64,000 nucleotides of DNA from positions 984,638-1,048,637 of the forward strand of contig VZQC01000355.1 of assembly GCA_009823505.1 (NCBI GenBank). Reading direction: 5' to 3'. Shown piece by piece: positions 10,210 through 22,657 of the stretch; position 1 is the first letter of the stretch, and each line of letters opens with the position of its first letter. This DNA comes from Rhizomys pruinosus. Taxonomy: Eukaryota; Chordata; Mammalia; Rodentia; Spalacidae. The notes below the pieces were generated by a model. The model did not search any database and was not told the origin of the DNA. It saw only the letters and a list, made by a program, of their open reading frames with translations. The position numbers and the translations under genes were made by a program.

Positions 10210-10720
10210 CTGAATTCACCACTGTCCGTCTGTATTAGTCAGGGTTCTCTAAAGAAACAGAAGCAACAGGACAAATATATAACTATATACAATTTATTGA
10301 TTTGCTCACGTGACGGAACTCAACAGTAGTGCTGAACTGGAGAAGCCAGGAATCCAGGGAACTGCTCAGTCTGCAAGGCTGGATGTCTCAGTAGTCCCAG
10401 TCTAGTGCTGAAGGCCCGAATGGATTCCAGGAGATCTGCCGGTCTCAGTACAAGCTGGGATCCAAAAGGTAGATCACAGTAGCAAGACAAACTCACCAGA
10501 TGAGAGAAGCAAGCCGCGGGAGAAAGAGGGACCAGCTCCCGCTGCCATGGCCTTAAATACTGCCTGCCGGCAGAAGGTAACGCCCACATTTGGGGTGGGC
10601 CATCCAGGTTGAGGTGGTCCAATCAGAAGACCCTTTTTCTCTTATTTGTTCCTTAGTCCAGTCAAGTTGACACCCAGGATTAACCATGACAAGACCCCTT
10701 GTCAACTTGACACCCAATAA
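10210..10720 (+). mobile_element. Interspersed repeat of uncertain family
   Basis: It contains gtattagtcagggttctcta followed by 'aagaaacag', a start shared by many dispersed mammalian repeats. It then has a low-CpG body to caccaagttgac-type ends (ccagtcaagttgacacccag at about 10658). No open reading frame of note is present. Confidence 0.5.
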
Positions 10721-10924
10721 ATAGCCTCTCCTTATGTTATGCTTTAATGTCAATTGCAAACAATGGCAGGGTCATAATTCCACCTAACATGTTATAAGTA
10801 TCTCATGTGCAAGAGCAAAGCATTATATCTTAGAGTAGGTGGTAATGTCCTTGAGAAGAACTTAGTCCTTCAGTATCTAATAACCTAAATATGACAACAC
10901 TTAACACATATCTCAGTTGCACAT

Positions 10925-10950
10925 TCAAANAAAAAAAAAAAAAAAAGAAC
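10925..10950. other. Second ambiguous base beside poly-A
   Basis: An N at 10930 sits at the start of a run of about 16 A. As with the first N, this is probably a homopolymer-linked gap. Confidence 0.7.
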
Positions 10951-10959
10951 CCAGGCAGC

Positions 10960-12200
10960 TTACAAAACTCCCCAAGCTTTCTTCCAGCTCCTCAACAGTT
11001 AGCTTTTGAAACAAGAAAGTGCCAGTAGAGGGCAAGCTAAGCACATGTTTGACTGTAAGAGGCATCCTTGCCCAGAGAGGTAAGATGACCCAACAATAGT
11101 GATGATATTCATGTTGATCTCTGTTTTGAAATTTATATTGGCAAAGGAGAGAAGAAATGCCCAGAGAAACAAAAACATCCTGAAATTTATATTGGCATTT
11201 CAATCTTTTTTTTTTAATAAGGGGGAAAATCATCCTGTCAAAAGTTCAAAGCGATTTTTAAGATACTCTAAATATTTGTCTTCAATCATTTCAAGACCTT
11301 TGAACTAAACTTTGAACTAACCTCGTACTTAGAGCACCTGAGAATTGTTCTGGTGGTAATGAAATTGGTCTTCAATGGCGACACACAGCCCAGAGCTGAA
11401 AGCTGAAAGTTCTCCCCTGTCCTCAGCATGATGGATGGGTAGCCAGACAGTAGAAGGGAGCAGGCTTTATTTCTGCCCTTCCCTACTGGGAAGCACTTTA
11501 AAAGTATTTGTTTTGAAAAATAAGCCTCTTGTAAGTTCAAGAGCAGCCTGGGATACCTAGTGAGATACTGCTCTAAAATGAAACGAAAAAACAAAACCAG
11601 TTTAAAAATTTGACTTTCTTGCCAGTGGTCATTTTTCTGATCTGCTCAAGTGAGATCCATGTAGACAGAGGCTTCCCTCTGCAAAAGTGTGGTCTGGGGT
11701 GGAAGGGCCCATCCCCGTGGGAGGAGACTGGGGTCAACAGGCCTGCGGTTAGTTGCACTTCCTCTTTATAAATGCGACTTTGTGAATGTGGCCACTCAGG
11801 GCTCTGTGCGGCACGGTCCTGATATCTGCACCATCTGTACAGACGTCTGTATTGGCCACTCTCTCCTGTATGGGCTCCTGGAACTGAAACATATTTTTCT
11901 TGTTTTTGTTTCATTTTGTTTTATTCAGTGACATCTGGTAAGTTGTTTCTCTTGTATAACTTTTATTATTATTTATGATTTTAAAAATATAGGCTTTAAA
12001 CATAGTTTTAGATTTACAGAAAACTTGAGAAAATAGTTTAGAAAGTTCTCATATATCTGCATCAGATTGGTATATTTGTTATGCAGGAGCCAGTGTTGAG
12101 GCAGTGTTACTAAGTAAAGCCTGTCGCGAATTCAAGATGTTCCGTTTTTATCCAGGGTTGGTGCTTTCCTATAGGATCGCAGCCAGAACGCCACGTTGCG
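10960..12200. other. Intergenic stretch, no gene recognised
   Basis: A small duplicated piece, gaaatttatattggca, occurs at about 11128 and 11181. Otherwise the stretch is AT-rich sequence with only short ORFs. I see no exon-like pattern on either strand. Confidence 0.6.
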
Positions 12201-12211
12201 TTTAGCTGTCA

Positions 12212-12297
12212 TGTCTGTGTGTGTCTGTGTGCGTGCGTGCATGTGCGTGCGTGCGTGTGTGCGCGCGCGCGTGCGCGTGCGCGTGCGTGTGTGTTCT
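12212..12297. repeat. (GT)n/(GC)n alternating purine-pyrimidine tract
   Basis: A run of tgtgtgtctgtgtgcgtgcg type that becomes gcgcgcgcgcgtgcgcgtgc at 12261-12283. It is almost strictly alternating purine/pyrimidine with a GC core, a classic Z-DNA-prone sequence. Confidence 0.95.
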
Positions 12298-12714
12298 TGG
12301 CTTAACCTGCCTGAGACTTTTCTTGTTTTGGATGATATTGACAATTTGGAGGGAGTCTGGTCAGGCACTGTCTGATATTTTTCTCATGGTTAGATTGGAA
12401 TTAGGTGTTGGGGGAAGAAGATCACAGAGCTAAAGGCATTCTCATCTCATCAGGGGGAGAACAGGGAGAATCAATGCCATCTCCATGAGCTTTGACCATT
12501 GGTGTTGACCTGGATCACCTCGCTGAGGGGGTGCTGGGCAAGCTGCGCCTTCCACTCCAGAAGAAAGTCACTACACAGAAAGTCCCCATTAGTGAGGAGT
12601 CCTGCTCCCCTGCACATGAATACTTGGATTCTTCTGTATGGGAGCTGTGTCTCTTCTCTAGGGACTTTCTTAAACTGAGTCACTTCTTATTTATTTTTAT
12701 TTTTATTTTTATTT

Positions 12715-12885
12715 TATTTTTGGTCTTTTTGAGACAGGGTCTCTCTGTAGCCCCAGCTGTCCTGGAACTCGCTATGTAGACCAGGCTCCTCTTTCTTCTT
12801 CTTTCTTCTTCTTCTTCTTCTTCTTCTTCTTCTTCTTCTTCTTCTTCTTCTTCTTCTTCTTCTCCCTCTTCTTCTTCTGAAGGTT
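12715..12885 (-). mobile_element. Reversed B1 fragment interrupted by a (TTC)n expansion
   Basis: The reversed B1 (ggtctttttgagacagggtc ... gctatgtagaccaggct) is cut at 12788. A (CTT)n tract of about 25 triplets follows to about 12879. Confidence 0.9.
12788..12879. repeat. (TTC)n / (GAA)n microsatellite
   Basis: About 85 nt of CTT triplets with one CCC break near 12865. It is all pyrimidine on the plus strand, so it can form triplex structure like other GAA/TTC tracts. Confidence 0.96.
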
Positions 12886-13144
12886 TCTTGCCTTCCACCT
12901 TGTTGAACTGGGGTTTCTGTGGGTATTTCTGCCATTGTGCTGCTCCAAGTATTCCTGGCTAGTTCCCTTAGGAGCTTCTGGATGATTCTCCTACCCCCGC
13001 CTCCCATCTCTCTGTAAGAGTGCTGTGATTGTAGATGTATACTATTGCATCCGGCTTTTTACATGGGTTCTGGGGATGGAACTTGTGCAGCAAGTATTTT
13101 TACCTGCTGAGCCATCTCCTTAGCCCCAAATTAGTTATTTCTTT

Positions 13145-13390
13145 TTAAAATTTTTTTATTCATTTATTTATGTGCATGAATGTACTGTGTGCATGTAGGT
13201 TTGTGCACCTGTGTCATGCAATGCCACGGAGGTCAGAAGAGGGTGTTGGATTCCCTTGGAACTGGAGTTAAAGACAGTTCTCAGATGCATGTGGGTGCTG
13301 GACCCAGCACCCACATGGCAGCTGAGAATCCGGGTCCTCTGCAAGAGCAGTTGGTGCTCTTAGCCACTAGGCCATCTCTCTAGCCCCTAG
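13145..13390 (-). mobile_element. B2 SINE, reversed
   Basis: tgcatgaatgtactgtgtgc, gaggtcagaagagggtgttg and gccactaggccatctctcta, read in reverse. The B box is partly lost. Confidence 0.9.
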
Positions 13391-13394
13391 TTAT

Positions 13395-16300
13395 TTCATA
13401 AGAGAAAATGAATATTACCTTTCTGGTTGTGTGAGTGAATTTTAAGACCATATAAATGCTAATGGACTAGAAAGTGGGAAAATCAAATTTTAGTTTGATT
13501 AAAAAATACCACCTCAGGGAAGTCATTAATCATTTCTCCCAAAAGAATATAGCTAGTGCAGGCATTGTTGGGATCATGTGGATTCATGTTAAGGAGAGAA
13601 ACATTATTTTATGCCTTGTTACTGTGAGAATCTTGGGAAAGCAATACAAAAGATTAACATTTGTTTTACCAGAACCAGGTAAAATGTGTCATGAAGATGT
13701 CTGTTAAGCTACTCACCTGTTCACCTAGGGGAAAGGGTTGGAGAAAACACATCACTACCATGACCGTCTCTGGCAGCCACACCTACAGTGTTGGACACAT
13801 TGGCTGCTGTGTTAATGTAACAGCATGCCTCTTCTCCTTCAGGGATTTGAAAGTCTGGTTTCTGAGCTCATATATTTTAATTGCTCTTGAACCTTACTAT
13901 GTAACCTTAGCCAACCCTCTTCTTCTCTATGAACCTCAGAGTTGGTATCTGAAAAGGAAAGGCCCATATAGAAGTTGATTAATTTTACTGTCTACAGCTG
14001 TTCTGCTTTAGGAATAATTAATTACTGTTGACGGTGCATTCGAATCACTTCTGTAATTTTCCTTTTAAAAAGAGACAGTAATCAAACCCAAATAAAAGAA
14101 AGGGAGAATGAGAGAAGGAGGAGGAACTGCCCAAAGTCTCAGTTATTTAACAGGAAATCAGCTCGCTGCAACCTTTCCATATCTAGCAAACGGTTCAGAG
14201 CATCATTTAAAAGATGCTATTCTTGGGCTCAGTGCGTATGAATGTAAATAAGCACTAAGTGCCAAATCTGAGAGCTAACTGCATAGCCGAAATACAAGTG
14301 GAACAGAACAATCCACGCATGCAGAACCCTGCTGGTCTATATCAACAGCACACCAACGTGCTTGGACTACGTCGGATGGGTTCTTTACAGAAAACACATT
14401 TTCAGAGCGTACCCCGCCCTTTGGGGATTGGGAGATGGACTCCGGCATCATCTGGGGAAGGTTGTCTTTTCTTTAAGATAACACATTTGACATTAGGATA
14501 TTCTCCATCATGCAGATTTACTCAGGAGCCTTTGTGGGTGACATTTCAAAGTGAGAATTTCCATCCTTTTAGCATCTATTTAATTTGGATAATATCCACA
14601 TCTTTCATTTACAGTTGGGAAACTCAATGTCTATAATGGTAGGGGGACTTGTCTTAAGTCCCACAGCTCCACAGTTCTTTTGGTTGGTGGCAGGGTGAGA
14701 AGCCTAGCAGCTCTCGCCCCCACAAGGCTCAGTTCAATGCTGATGGCTCGACTACACCACCGCTGCCTTGCGCTAACAGGTTTCCTTTTGACTTTCTTCC
14801 TTTTTACTCTTTTTTATGAAAGATTCTTGACCATTTTCCAGTGTCTTAATTTGTCAACCAAATAGTCTTTTCCAGCCAGTCTTTGAACTGGGAAGAAGGA
14901 TCTTGAAGGCCAATTCTCCATAGTCACATTTCAAATAATTCCCATTGACTCCCAGTTTCAGAGGTCACAAATTGCTTGTGTTCTGGTGCTGGGACTGATG
15001 TTTCAGCAGGAGGCTCACAGTTTGGTGTCTTCGTTGACACAGTTAAACTAAGTCTAAGCCCCGATAGTTGCATGCCTACATCTTTTTTCTGGACTTGGTG
15101 TGCTGTTGATATAGTAAACGAAGTCGGGTGAACATTCCCCTGAACCTGAAAACAGCCCAGACTACTGCCCACATTCCAGAACTCAGCAAGCATGCCTGCT
15201 TCTGTTCTCAGCTCTAAACTGTTCATTGTGCCTTCATCCACATCCCTCTGAGATTGAAGGGCCTTAATCTCCAGATGAATTTCCAGGCATCTTCAAATCT
15301 AAGATTCTGTGTTCTTACTTGAAATGTTTGTCTAGTGCAGTGACCGTATGGCAGTAATGTTTTAGTTGAGGCTGATTAGTTCTCCTGGGTCTGATCTGGA
15401 CCTACTCCCGCTGCCCCGGAATCGGGATTCTAGAGCACAGATTATCCTGGCAATTTATAGGTTCTTTCCCCACCATGGGGCCATATGTTTTCTTTGGTCT
15501 GCAGTGTCTACACTGGAGAAAATGACTAATGTCTTGTGTGATGATGGATCACGGAGCTGCTGTCCTCAGAAAACAGAAGAACTCTATGCTGTTTCCTCAT
15601 TTCGTATCTGTAGATTTGGCATGTTGTAGCTGATCTAACCTTTTCTATCCTCACTCACGTAGGTTCTGATGTCTTAGCATTTCCAACCGAGTATTTCAGA
15701 TGAGTAGTCATTGTGTCTCCCATGAAACTCAGACCTCCCAGAGCACCTCCCCCTGCCCCCCAGCATTTCTGATGAGCACTTCAAATAAAAACACAGAATC
15801 TTGGTATTTGAAGAAGCTTTAAGATCCGTCTAGTCCATCACCAAATGGTCCTACACACAGGTGTGGCTTTTTCTGAGTTCTGTAATGGCAGAAAACACCT
15901 TACTTTTGAAGGGAGCTCATTCCATTTTGGGCAACTTTGATTATAGTTGTTCCCCTAACCCTTGAGAAATTTATTCTAAGATCACTGTATGCTTGGAACC
16001 ATAGCAGCACAGAACCTCCTGTATGCTGTTTCCTCTGTATATTCATACCTATAACAAAGCTTAACTTCTAACTTAGCCATAGCACAAGATTGGTGACAAC
16101 AGCTAACAATAGAAAAAGAACAGTTATAATGTACTATAATAAAGTTGCCATGAAACACAGCTCTTGCTCCAAAGAGAATAAGAGATAGTTTATTCTGAAC
16201 CAAATGTGAGTGAACATGGCCGAGGCACACACATTCAGGTTGCCCCAGATAATACATTCCACTCTGAAAGTGGTTACACGAAGTATGCGTAGAACAAAAG

Positions 16301-17505
16301 AAACTCATGAGTCAAGGCATTGACCAAATGCATTGTTGGAGACATCAGATGAATGGGTTACAGACAAGTAGGGAAATCTCTGCTTTAGATTTTAAATTTA
16401 ATTTTAGACTGTAAGCTTTAGGTTTGTAGAAATTCATACATGGTCTAAGTTAATAAATCCAAAGGTTTCACCGGACAGGATGCTCAGTCAGATATAGAAG
16501 TGGGTAATAAATTAAGGGGACTAAAGATAAACCTGAGATAAATTTGGCTCTTGATCTGTAATATTCCAACTATCTGCTGTCATAAGTTTTAATCAATCAG
16601 TCTGTAGAATCTCCACATTGGACTCTTTTAGGGAACTTTATTCATAATCTATAAATGTGTTCTTTCTCCCTCTTAAAATATATTTTTATGCTTTTCCCTT
16701 TCACTTAAAAGGGACACATCATGGTTCATTTTGGCATATCTAAATTGCCATTGATACCCTTACACCGTAGTGCCATTATTAAATAAGGATTACTTGAATA
16801 CAAGCAGGCGGTGCCACATCTGATATCTGAGATGGAGAAGAATGAGTAGGCCTCAGATGCACATGGCTGTGCTGGACCAAACACTGATGCATGCCCTGGG
16901 TAGGAAGACCCAAATGGTGTGAGATCTCATCATGCTTCTCAGAAAGGTGTGCCACTTAAAATTCATGAAGTGCTTATTTCCGGAATTTTCCAATTACTGT
17001 TTCTAGGCCGTGGTTGACTGCAGGTGATGGAAACCATAGGAAGCAAAGTAGGGCTAAAGAGGCACAATGGCGCTCAGAGTGCTGAGCCAAAGTGCTTTCT
17101 GGTACTTTCCATCGAGTAAGTCTAGTTCTGCCCTCTTGGAATCATAGAAAAGACACATCTCTGTCCTGTTCTCTCCATGTGCAGCTCAAAGTCTCGCATT
17201 TGAAGAACTGTGAAATTCGCTCCCATCTCCTGTCCTTGCCTGAGTCTCCCTTCCTCTAAGTGTCCTTTGGAGCAATCCTTGCTATCAACGCTGCTCTGTT
17301 TGTGTACTCATCTACTTGTTCTTGTTTACCAAGTCTGCTTTACCATTTAAGGAAAGTTCTCATCAAAATTGCCCCGCCCACTGTTTCCTTCATCCAGTGA
17401 AAAACATCCCTTGTCTGTCATTTCTGTCAGGAACGGTAACATTGAGTGAAATGCAATTCTTCAGCCTTGAAGAGATCTTAGTTCAATAAAGAGGAGGAGA
17501 TGTGA
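13395..17505. other. Intergenic stretch upstream of Nuggc, no gene recognised
   Basis: About 4 kb almost free of recognisable SINEs. All ORFs are short (up to 125 codons) and show no family likeness. The missing non-coding first exon and B-cell promoter of Nuggc could lie here or further on, but I saw no decisive promoter or donor. Confidence 0.5.
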
Positions 17506-17655
17506 AGAAGCCCTGGTCATTGACCTGGGCCTGTAATCCCAGCACTCCAGTGTAATTCCACCACTGCTGAGATTGAGGCAAGAGGATTGTGAGTTGGAGG
17601 CCAGCCTGGGACTAGGCTGCTAGAAAGATGCTGTGTGAGAAAAAAAAAAAAAGTC
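17505..17655 (+). mobile_element. Diverged B1/B4-type SINE
   Basis: gggcctgtaatcccagcact, ggaggccagcctgggactag and a poly-A end (17640-17652). The middle has a short duplicated 'ccagca/cca' region. Confidence 0.6.
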
Positions 17656-17659
17656 AACG

Positions 17660-18885
17660 TAACAGTTGCCTAGAGCAGTGAGGCCCCAAGAGAAAAATGA
17701 TTGGTAATTCAGAGACTGTATCACAGGACAAAGCAGGAGTTCATCGGGAGAGGAGGGTTAGGGCATCCCAATGTGCTGGGTACATGGAAATACCCTGCCC
17801 TGAGAACCGCACGGGTTGTGGGGTAGCCTGAGAACGGGCTGCAGGACAGGGGATGGAGATATAGAGTGCCTGGGACCTTGCACACTATCAAGAGTCCCAC
17901 CACCTTCAACCAACGTGTAGCAAGCACAGAAGCCATTTAGTCAGGTCAAGTCTGCAAGCTGAACTAAAAATAGGTTGTTTCAACTGATGAATTGTGATTT
18001 TAATTTGAGGGTAATGTGTAAATGAAGCCTAGTCTTCCTCACTAACGGCTTATGGGGCCAGTGGAGGTTGACACATCAGGAAGGTTTTGCATATTTCGGA
18101 AGGGTCGGTGCCTCTGTTTTTGAAATACACAGCTGAATGCTCCCCACAGAATCAGCAGCTGTAGAGGAAGAACTCAAGCTCCTGCCCCTCGTGTTCCCCT
18201 GTTCTCCTAGGGTGTGCGAAGAAAGAAGCTCTAGGATGGTAGATCCTGCATGTTCTGTGCAGTGTCCTGTGCTCTGAGCCTCGTGGGGCCTTGGATCTTC
18301 CTCCTATCAGTCGACTAGCACAGCTCAGATAATTCCTTAGAATGTGCCTGCTGTCTCCCTCGCAGATGCCCCATGCTTCAAGACTACATCTAATCAACCC
18401 CCAGTAAAGTGTCCTCCTTTGAAGCGGGCTGAGGTGTGGGGCTGAATTAGTAAGCCTCCCTTCCCTGCTCAATACCCAGCAAAGAAACTCCAACCCTAGA
18501 TCTATGGCATGTAAACACTAGGCTTCAAGGTACTTGCTGGAACTAAATATCATTGGCACATGTTCAAGTTACCTGATTGAGGCGCTGACCTTGCCCAAAG
18601 CAACCACAATGTGTAACTTGGTCTCCACACCACTGGCCACTGGAATATTCTCATTTCAGAGCAAGTTATCTTAAAGATCTCAGGCAATATCAATTTAAAC
18701 CTCCCTAGATACAAGCGTGCTTAAGAACCAATGATCACATAGTGATCTTTGTCACAAGTAAGTCGATGAGTGGTGTAGGAGGTATTGTGGGGGATCAGGG
18801 GAAGTGAGGCTTGCTTCTCTTTAGGATATTGAAATCTAGTGGCCAATAAAAAACAAATAGATTTAGGTACGGTTAGTTTTTATTT
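17660..18885. other. Intergenic stretch, nothing recognised
   Basis: Non-repetitive sequence. The longest ORFs (up to 113 codons on the minus strand at 18152-18493) have no recognisable domain or splice pattern. Confidence 0.5.
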
Positions 18886-18889
18886 TTTA

Positions 18890-19112
18890 AATATTTTATT
18901 TCTTATTTTTATTTTATGTGTCTGAGTGTATTGCTTGCATATACATTAAGTGCACCCACGTTGTGTAATGCCCACAGAGGTCAGAAGAGGGCATCCATCC
19001 CCTGGAACTGAAGTTATGGACAGTTATCTGCCATGTGGGTACTGGGAATTGAACCCAGGTCCTCTGCAAGAGCAGCCAGTGCTCTCAACTGTTGAGGCAT
19101 CTCTCCAGCCCC
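18890..19112 (-). mobile_element. B2-type SINE, reversed
   Basis: tgagtgtattgcttgcatat, gaggtcagaagagggcatcc and gttgaggcatctctccagcc. Confidence 0.9.
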
Positions 19113-19345
19113 TTATTTTATTTATTATTTTCATTTTATATGTATTGCCTGCATGTAGGTAGGTGCACCTGTCCCGCAATGTCCGTGAAGGTCAGAAGAG
19201 GGCATTGGATCCCCTGGAACTGGGGTTATGGACGATCGTTAGCTACCATGTGGTGTTGGGAATTGAACCTGTGTCCTCTTCTGGGTCCTCTGCAAGAGCG
19301 GCCAGTGCTTTTAACAACTAAGCCATTTGTCCAGCCCCCTATTTT
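19113..19345 (-). mobile_element. B2-type SINE, reversed, next to the previous copy
   Basis: A second reversed B2 directly follows (tatgtattgcctgcatgtag, gtcagaagagggcattggat, taagccatttgtccagcccc). It sits 145 bp before the Nuggc first coding exon. Confidence 0.9.
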
Positions 19346-19490
19346 TGTTTTTTAATGAGTCAGGATCTCACTATATAGCCCAGGCTGGTCCCAAACTTAT
19401 GTTCTTCTTGCCTAAGTCTACCAGATTCTGGGACTGTTACTCCACTTGGTTGCTTAATTAATGTCTGATTCTTTCTTTTTGTCCTTTCAG

Positions 19491-19579
19491 GCTGGTTTTC
19501 CTCAGCAAACCAAAGGAGCAATTGACATAGCAGGAAATGGCAGAAACGGAGGCTTTGCTAGGTCTGGAACCATGCTCAG
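19491..19579 (+). CDS. Nuggc: Nuggc first coding exon (5' UTR 19491-19536, start codon 19537)
   Basis: The acceptor, a pyrimidine tract ending TTTCAG, lies at 19489-19490, so this is not the first exon of the transcript. The ATG at 19537 has G at -3 and G at +4 (good Kozak context). An in-frame TAG at 19528-19530 excludes an upstream start in this exon. It encodes [14 protein letters not shown] plus one base of codon 15. The donor is GTAACG. The 46-nt leader must be joined to an upstream non-coding exon somewhere before 19491. Confidence 0.92.
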
Positions 19580-22500
19580 GTAACGTCCCCATGAGGGCCT
19601 CTTTTCTGACAGGACCCGATAACTGCTGCTTGGTCAAAGGCTGAGACGTAAACATACTCACCATTCCTTACTCTTTGGGGGATGTTGATTCCTCTTGACA
19701 AGTTTTAATAGCGAATGGATGTACATTTTCAACAATGACTAAATTAGTTTATTCATAACAAAGTAAGTTGCTGATCATCGATTTATATAGAGAGAGTTAT
19801 TTTGTCATTTTTTTAAAAAAGAGTTTTCCCGGGGCTGGAGAGATGGCCTAGCAGTTGAAAGTGCCAACTGCTCTTGCAGAGGACCCAGGTTCGATCCCCA
19901 GCACCCACATGGCGGCTGAGAACTGTCTTTAACTCCAGTTCCAGGGGATTCCAACACCCTCTCTGACCTCTGAGGCACTGCATGACACGGGTGCACAGAC
20001 CTACACGCAGACAGTACATTCATACACACAATAAATAAATAAAATAATAAAAAAAGAGTTTTTCCCGGGACCAACTTGGATGCTCTGAAATCTAAGTAGG
20101 AAAGTTTCAGGCCCTCAGAATAATGCCAGGTGGTAGGGAAGATGTAAGGCCTATGAAGTGTCTCCCTGAAGGCTGTGTCACACCGCAGGCAGTACAGGTG
20201 ACCTTCCTCCCTCAGTGGACTGGTGGAGACCCCTGGAGGCCATAGCAAGACAAGAGCCTTTCCTAGGAAGCCCCAGGGAAATGGCTCCCACGTAGAGGAA
20301 CATGGATGTATCTCATCCTTGCTTCCAGAACAGAGGAGGAAACGTCCTCATCCCTATGGGAAGGACTTCCTAAGGGGAAAGGGAGTGTTTCCGGGTCAGT
20401 TGGGGTAGCAGCCTCTATGTGAAGCATATCTGGGCAAGCACAGCAGACAGAACCTTAACTTGTGGGTCCCCTTGGCTGAGGTCAGTGCTTAGGAGGGGAC
20501 CTTTCACTTGGAAGACATGGTTGTGGTCATAGTCTTCAGCAGTGGACTGAATCCTCCTTGGAGCTGCATCTCCTACAGGCTGTTGGGGATCTGTTTTCAC
20601 AAGTGACACCTTGTGGCAGCAAGAGGCAACAGCCAGAAAAATCTCCCTGTCTGTCCTGCCTCCATCCACCCTTCTTGTTCTTCCCTATATGATTCAGTAT
20701 AGCAAGCTGGAAAGTGGATGTCTGAGCGATTGAAGGGGATAATAAGAACCATGTTACAAGTTCAGGCCAGCTCATTCCGGCTACACTTTAACATTCCCTA
20801 CATGGTATAAATCCAAGATGGAATATTTTATCTTTTCCAGGAGGTTTTTCATTCTGGAAATTGAGAAGAAAATTTAAAATCCTTCTGTTTTATCTGAATT
20901 CTTATCCCTTGAGTTTAGAAATCAGCTCCCCGTCTTTTAACAGATTAGTTGCTAGGTCATACAAAGTTGAAATAAGGGCACTAGATAGATGGGGCCAACC
21001 CTCGTGTTATGTATATGGCTAAGTAAGACGAGGGGAACATTGCTTACGCAAACGAGTTCCTGAGTTACAAAGTGGACATCTTTTTACATTTTTTCACAGA
21101 CGTTTTGTGCAGGCATCTTGGCATTTTGAGATGCCGCTTGGAACAGAGGCTGCAGTGTTGAGCCTGCAGCTGGCCCAGGTGCCTTGGGAGCATGCTTTCT
21201 GCCTCTTCCTCTCTAGCTCTGACCACAGAGCCAACAACCACTTGGAATTTAGCTCTAGTGCAGTCCTGAAGTTCAGCCAGGATGGAGTCTTCCAGTTGAA
21301 CTCAATCATGTCCTGAGATAGAAGGGTCTAATATACAAGCTTGTTCATGTGTCACGGCATATGAGCTGGCTCCAAGAAGCAGCAGCATCTGTGCTGGAAG
21401 ATGCTTGATTAAACAGAGGGGGGAGGATGCCTACACTGTGTGGGGGACCCACATCTGGAGGGCAGTGGCTGAGGCTGTGCCTTCTGCTTGGGGGGCAGCC
21501 CTGGGTCCCCACTGAAGCTCTTTGCCATTCCTTCAAGGAACATGATGTTCTTGGGTGACATTCGGTTTGCAGCCCTCACACTCTCTTTATATGAGCTTAG
21601 AGTGCCATTCCTTGGGACCAGCTCTTCCAGCTCACACCACAGCTGTCTCCTTACACAGTGGCCAGCCTCGGGAGCCTTGGTTGAAGACCAATTCCAGCAG
21701 CCTTTGCTTCAAAGATCACACTGTTGTCCTTTCTAGCTGCGGGAACTGTAGGTATATGGGTCATTTCAGCCCTTTGCCTGGTAACCAACTCACGGTTTAA
21801 ATGAACGATTCTCTGTAGATTTCAAAGATTTGATGGTTTCTATTCTTGCCTGTGTAAGGAAGCAACTGCTAATGTCTGTAGGTGAAGGAGGGAGGAACAT
21901 TTCCTAATTTAATCTCCAAAAGGGATCTTTTTATTTTATTTCAATTAATTAATTTTTTGTGGTTCTAGGGATTGAACCCAGGACTTCATGCATTCTAGTA
22001 AAGTGCTTTACCACTGAGCTATATCCCCAGACCATTTTTTATTTAAAATATTTTATTTGAGCTGGGCGTAGTGGCGCATGCCTTTAATCCTAGCACTTGG
22101 GAGGCAGAGGCAGGCGGATCTTTGTGAGTTCAAGGCCAGCCTGGTCTACAGAGTGAGTTCCAGGACAGCTGGTCTCTACAGGGAGACCCTGTCTCGAAAA
22201 CACACACAAAAATTTTTTATTTGTGCTGGACGTGGTGGTACGTGCCTTTAATCATAGCACTCGGAAGGCAGAGGCAGGTGGATTTCTGTGACTTCAACAC
22301 CAGCCTGCTCTACACAGTGAGTTCTAAGCCAGCTGGGGCTACAGGGAGACCCTGTCTCAAAAAGACCAAAAAATTTTATTTGTTATTTTTATTTTACGTG
22401 TGAGTATATTACCTACATGTAGGTAGGTAAACCTATGTTGTGCAGTGCCTGCAAAGAGTAGAAAAAGATCCCCTGGAACTGGAGTTATAAGCAGTTGTTA

Positions 22501-22616
22501 GCTGCCATAGGGTTCTGGGAATTGAAACTAGATCTTCTGTAAGAACAGCCAGTGCTCTTAACCACTGAGCCATCTCTCAGGTCTCCAGTTCTAATTTTTA
22601 ATGTGTGTGCATGGAT

Positions 22617-22657
<41 letters not shown>

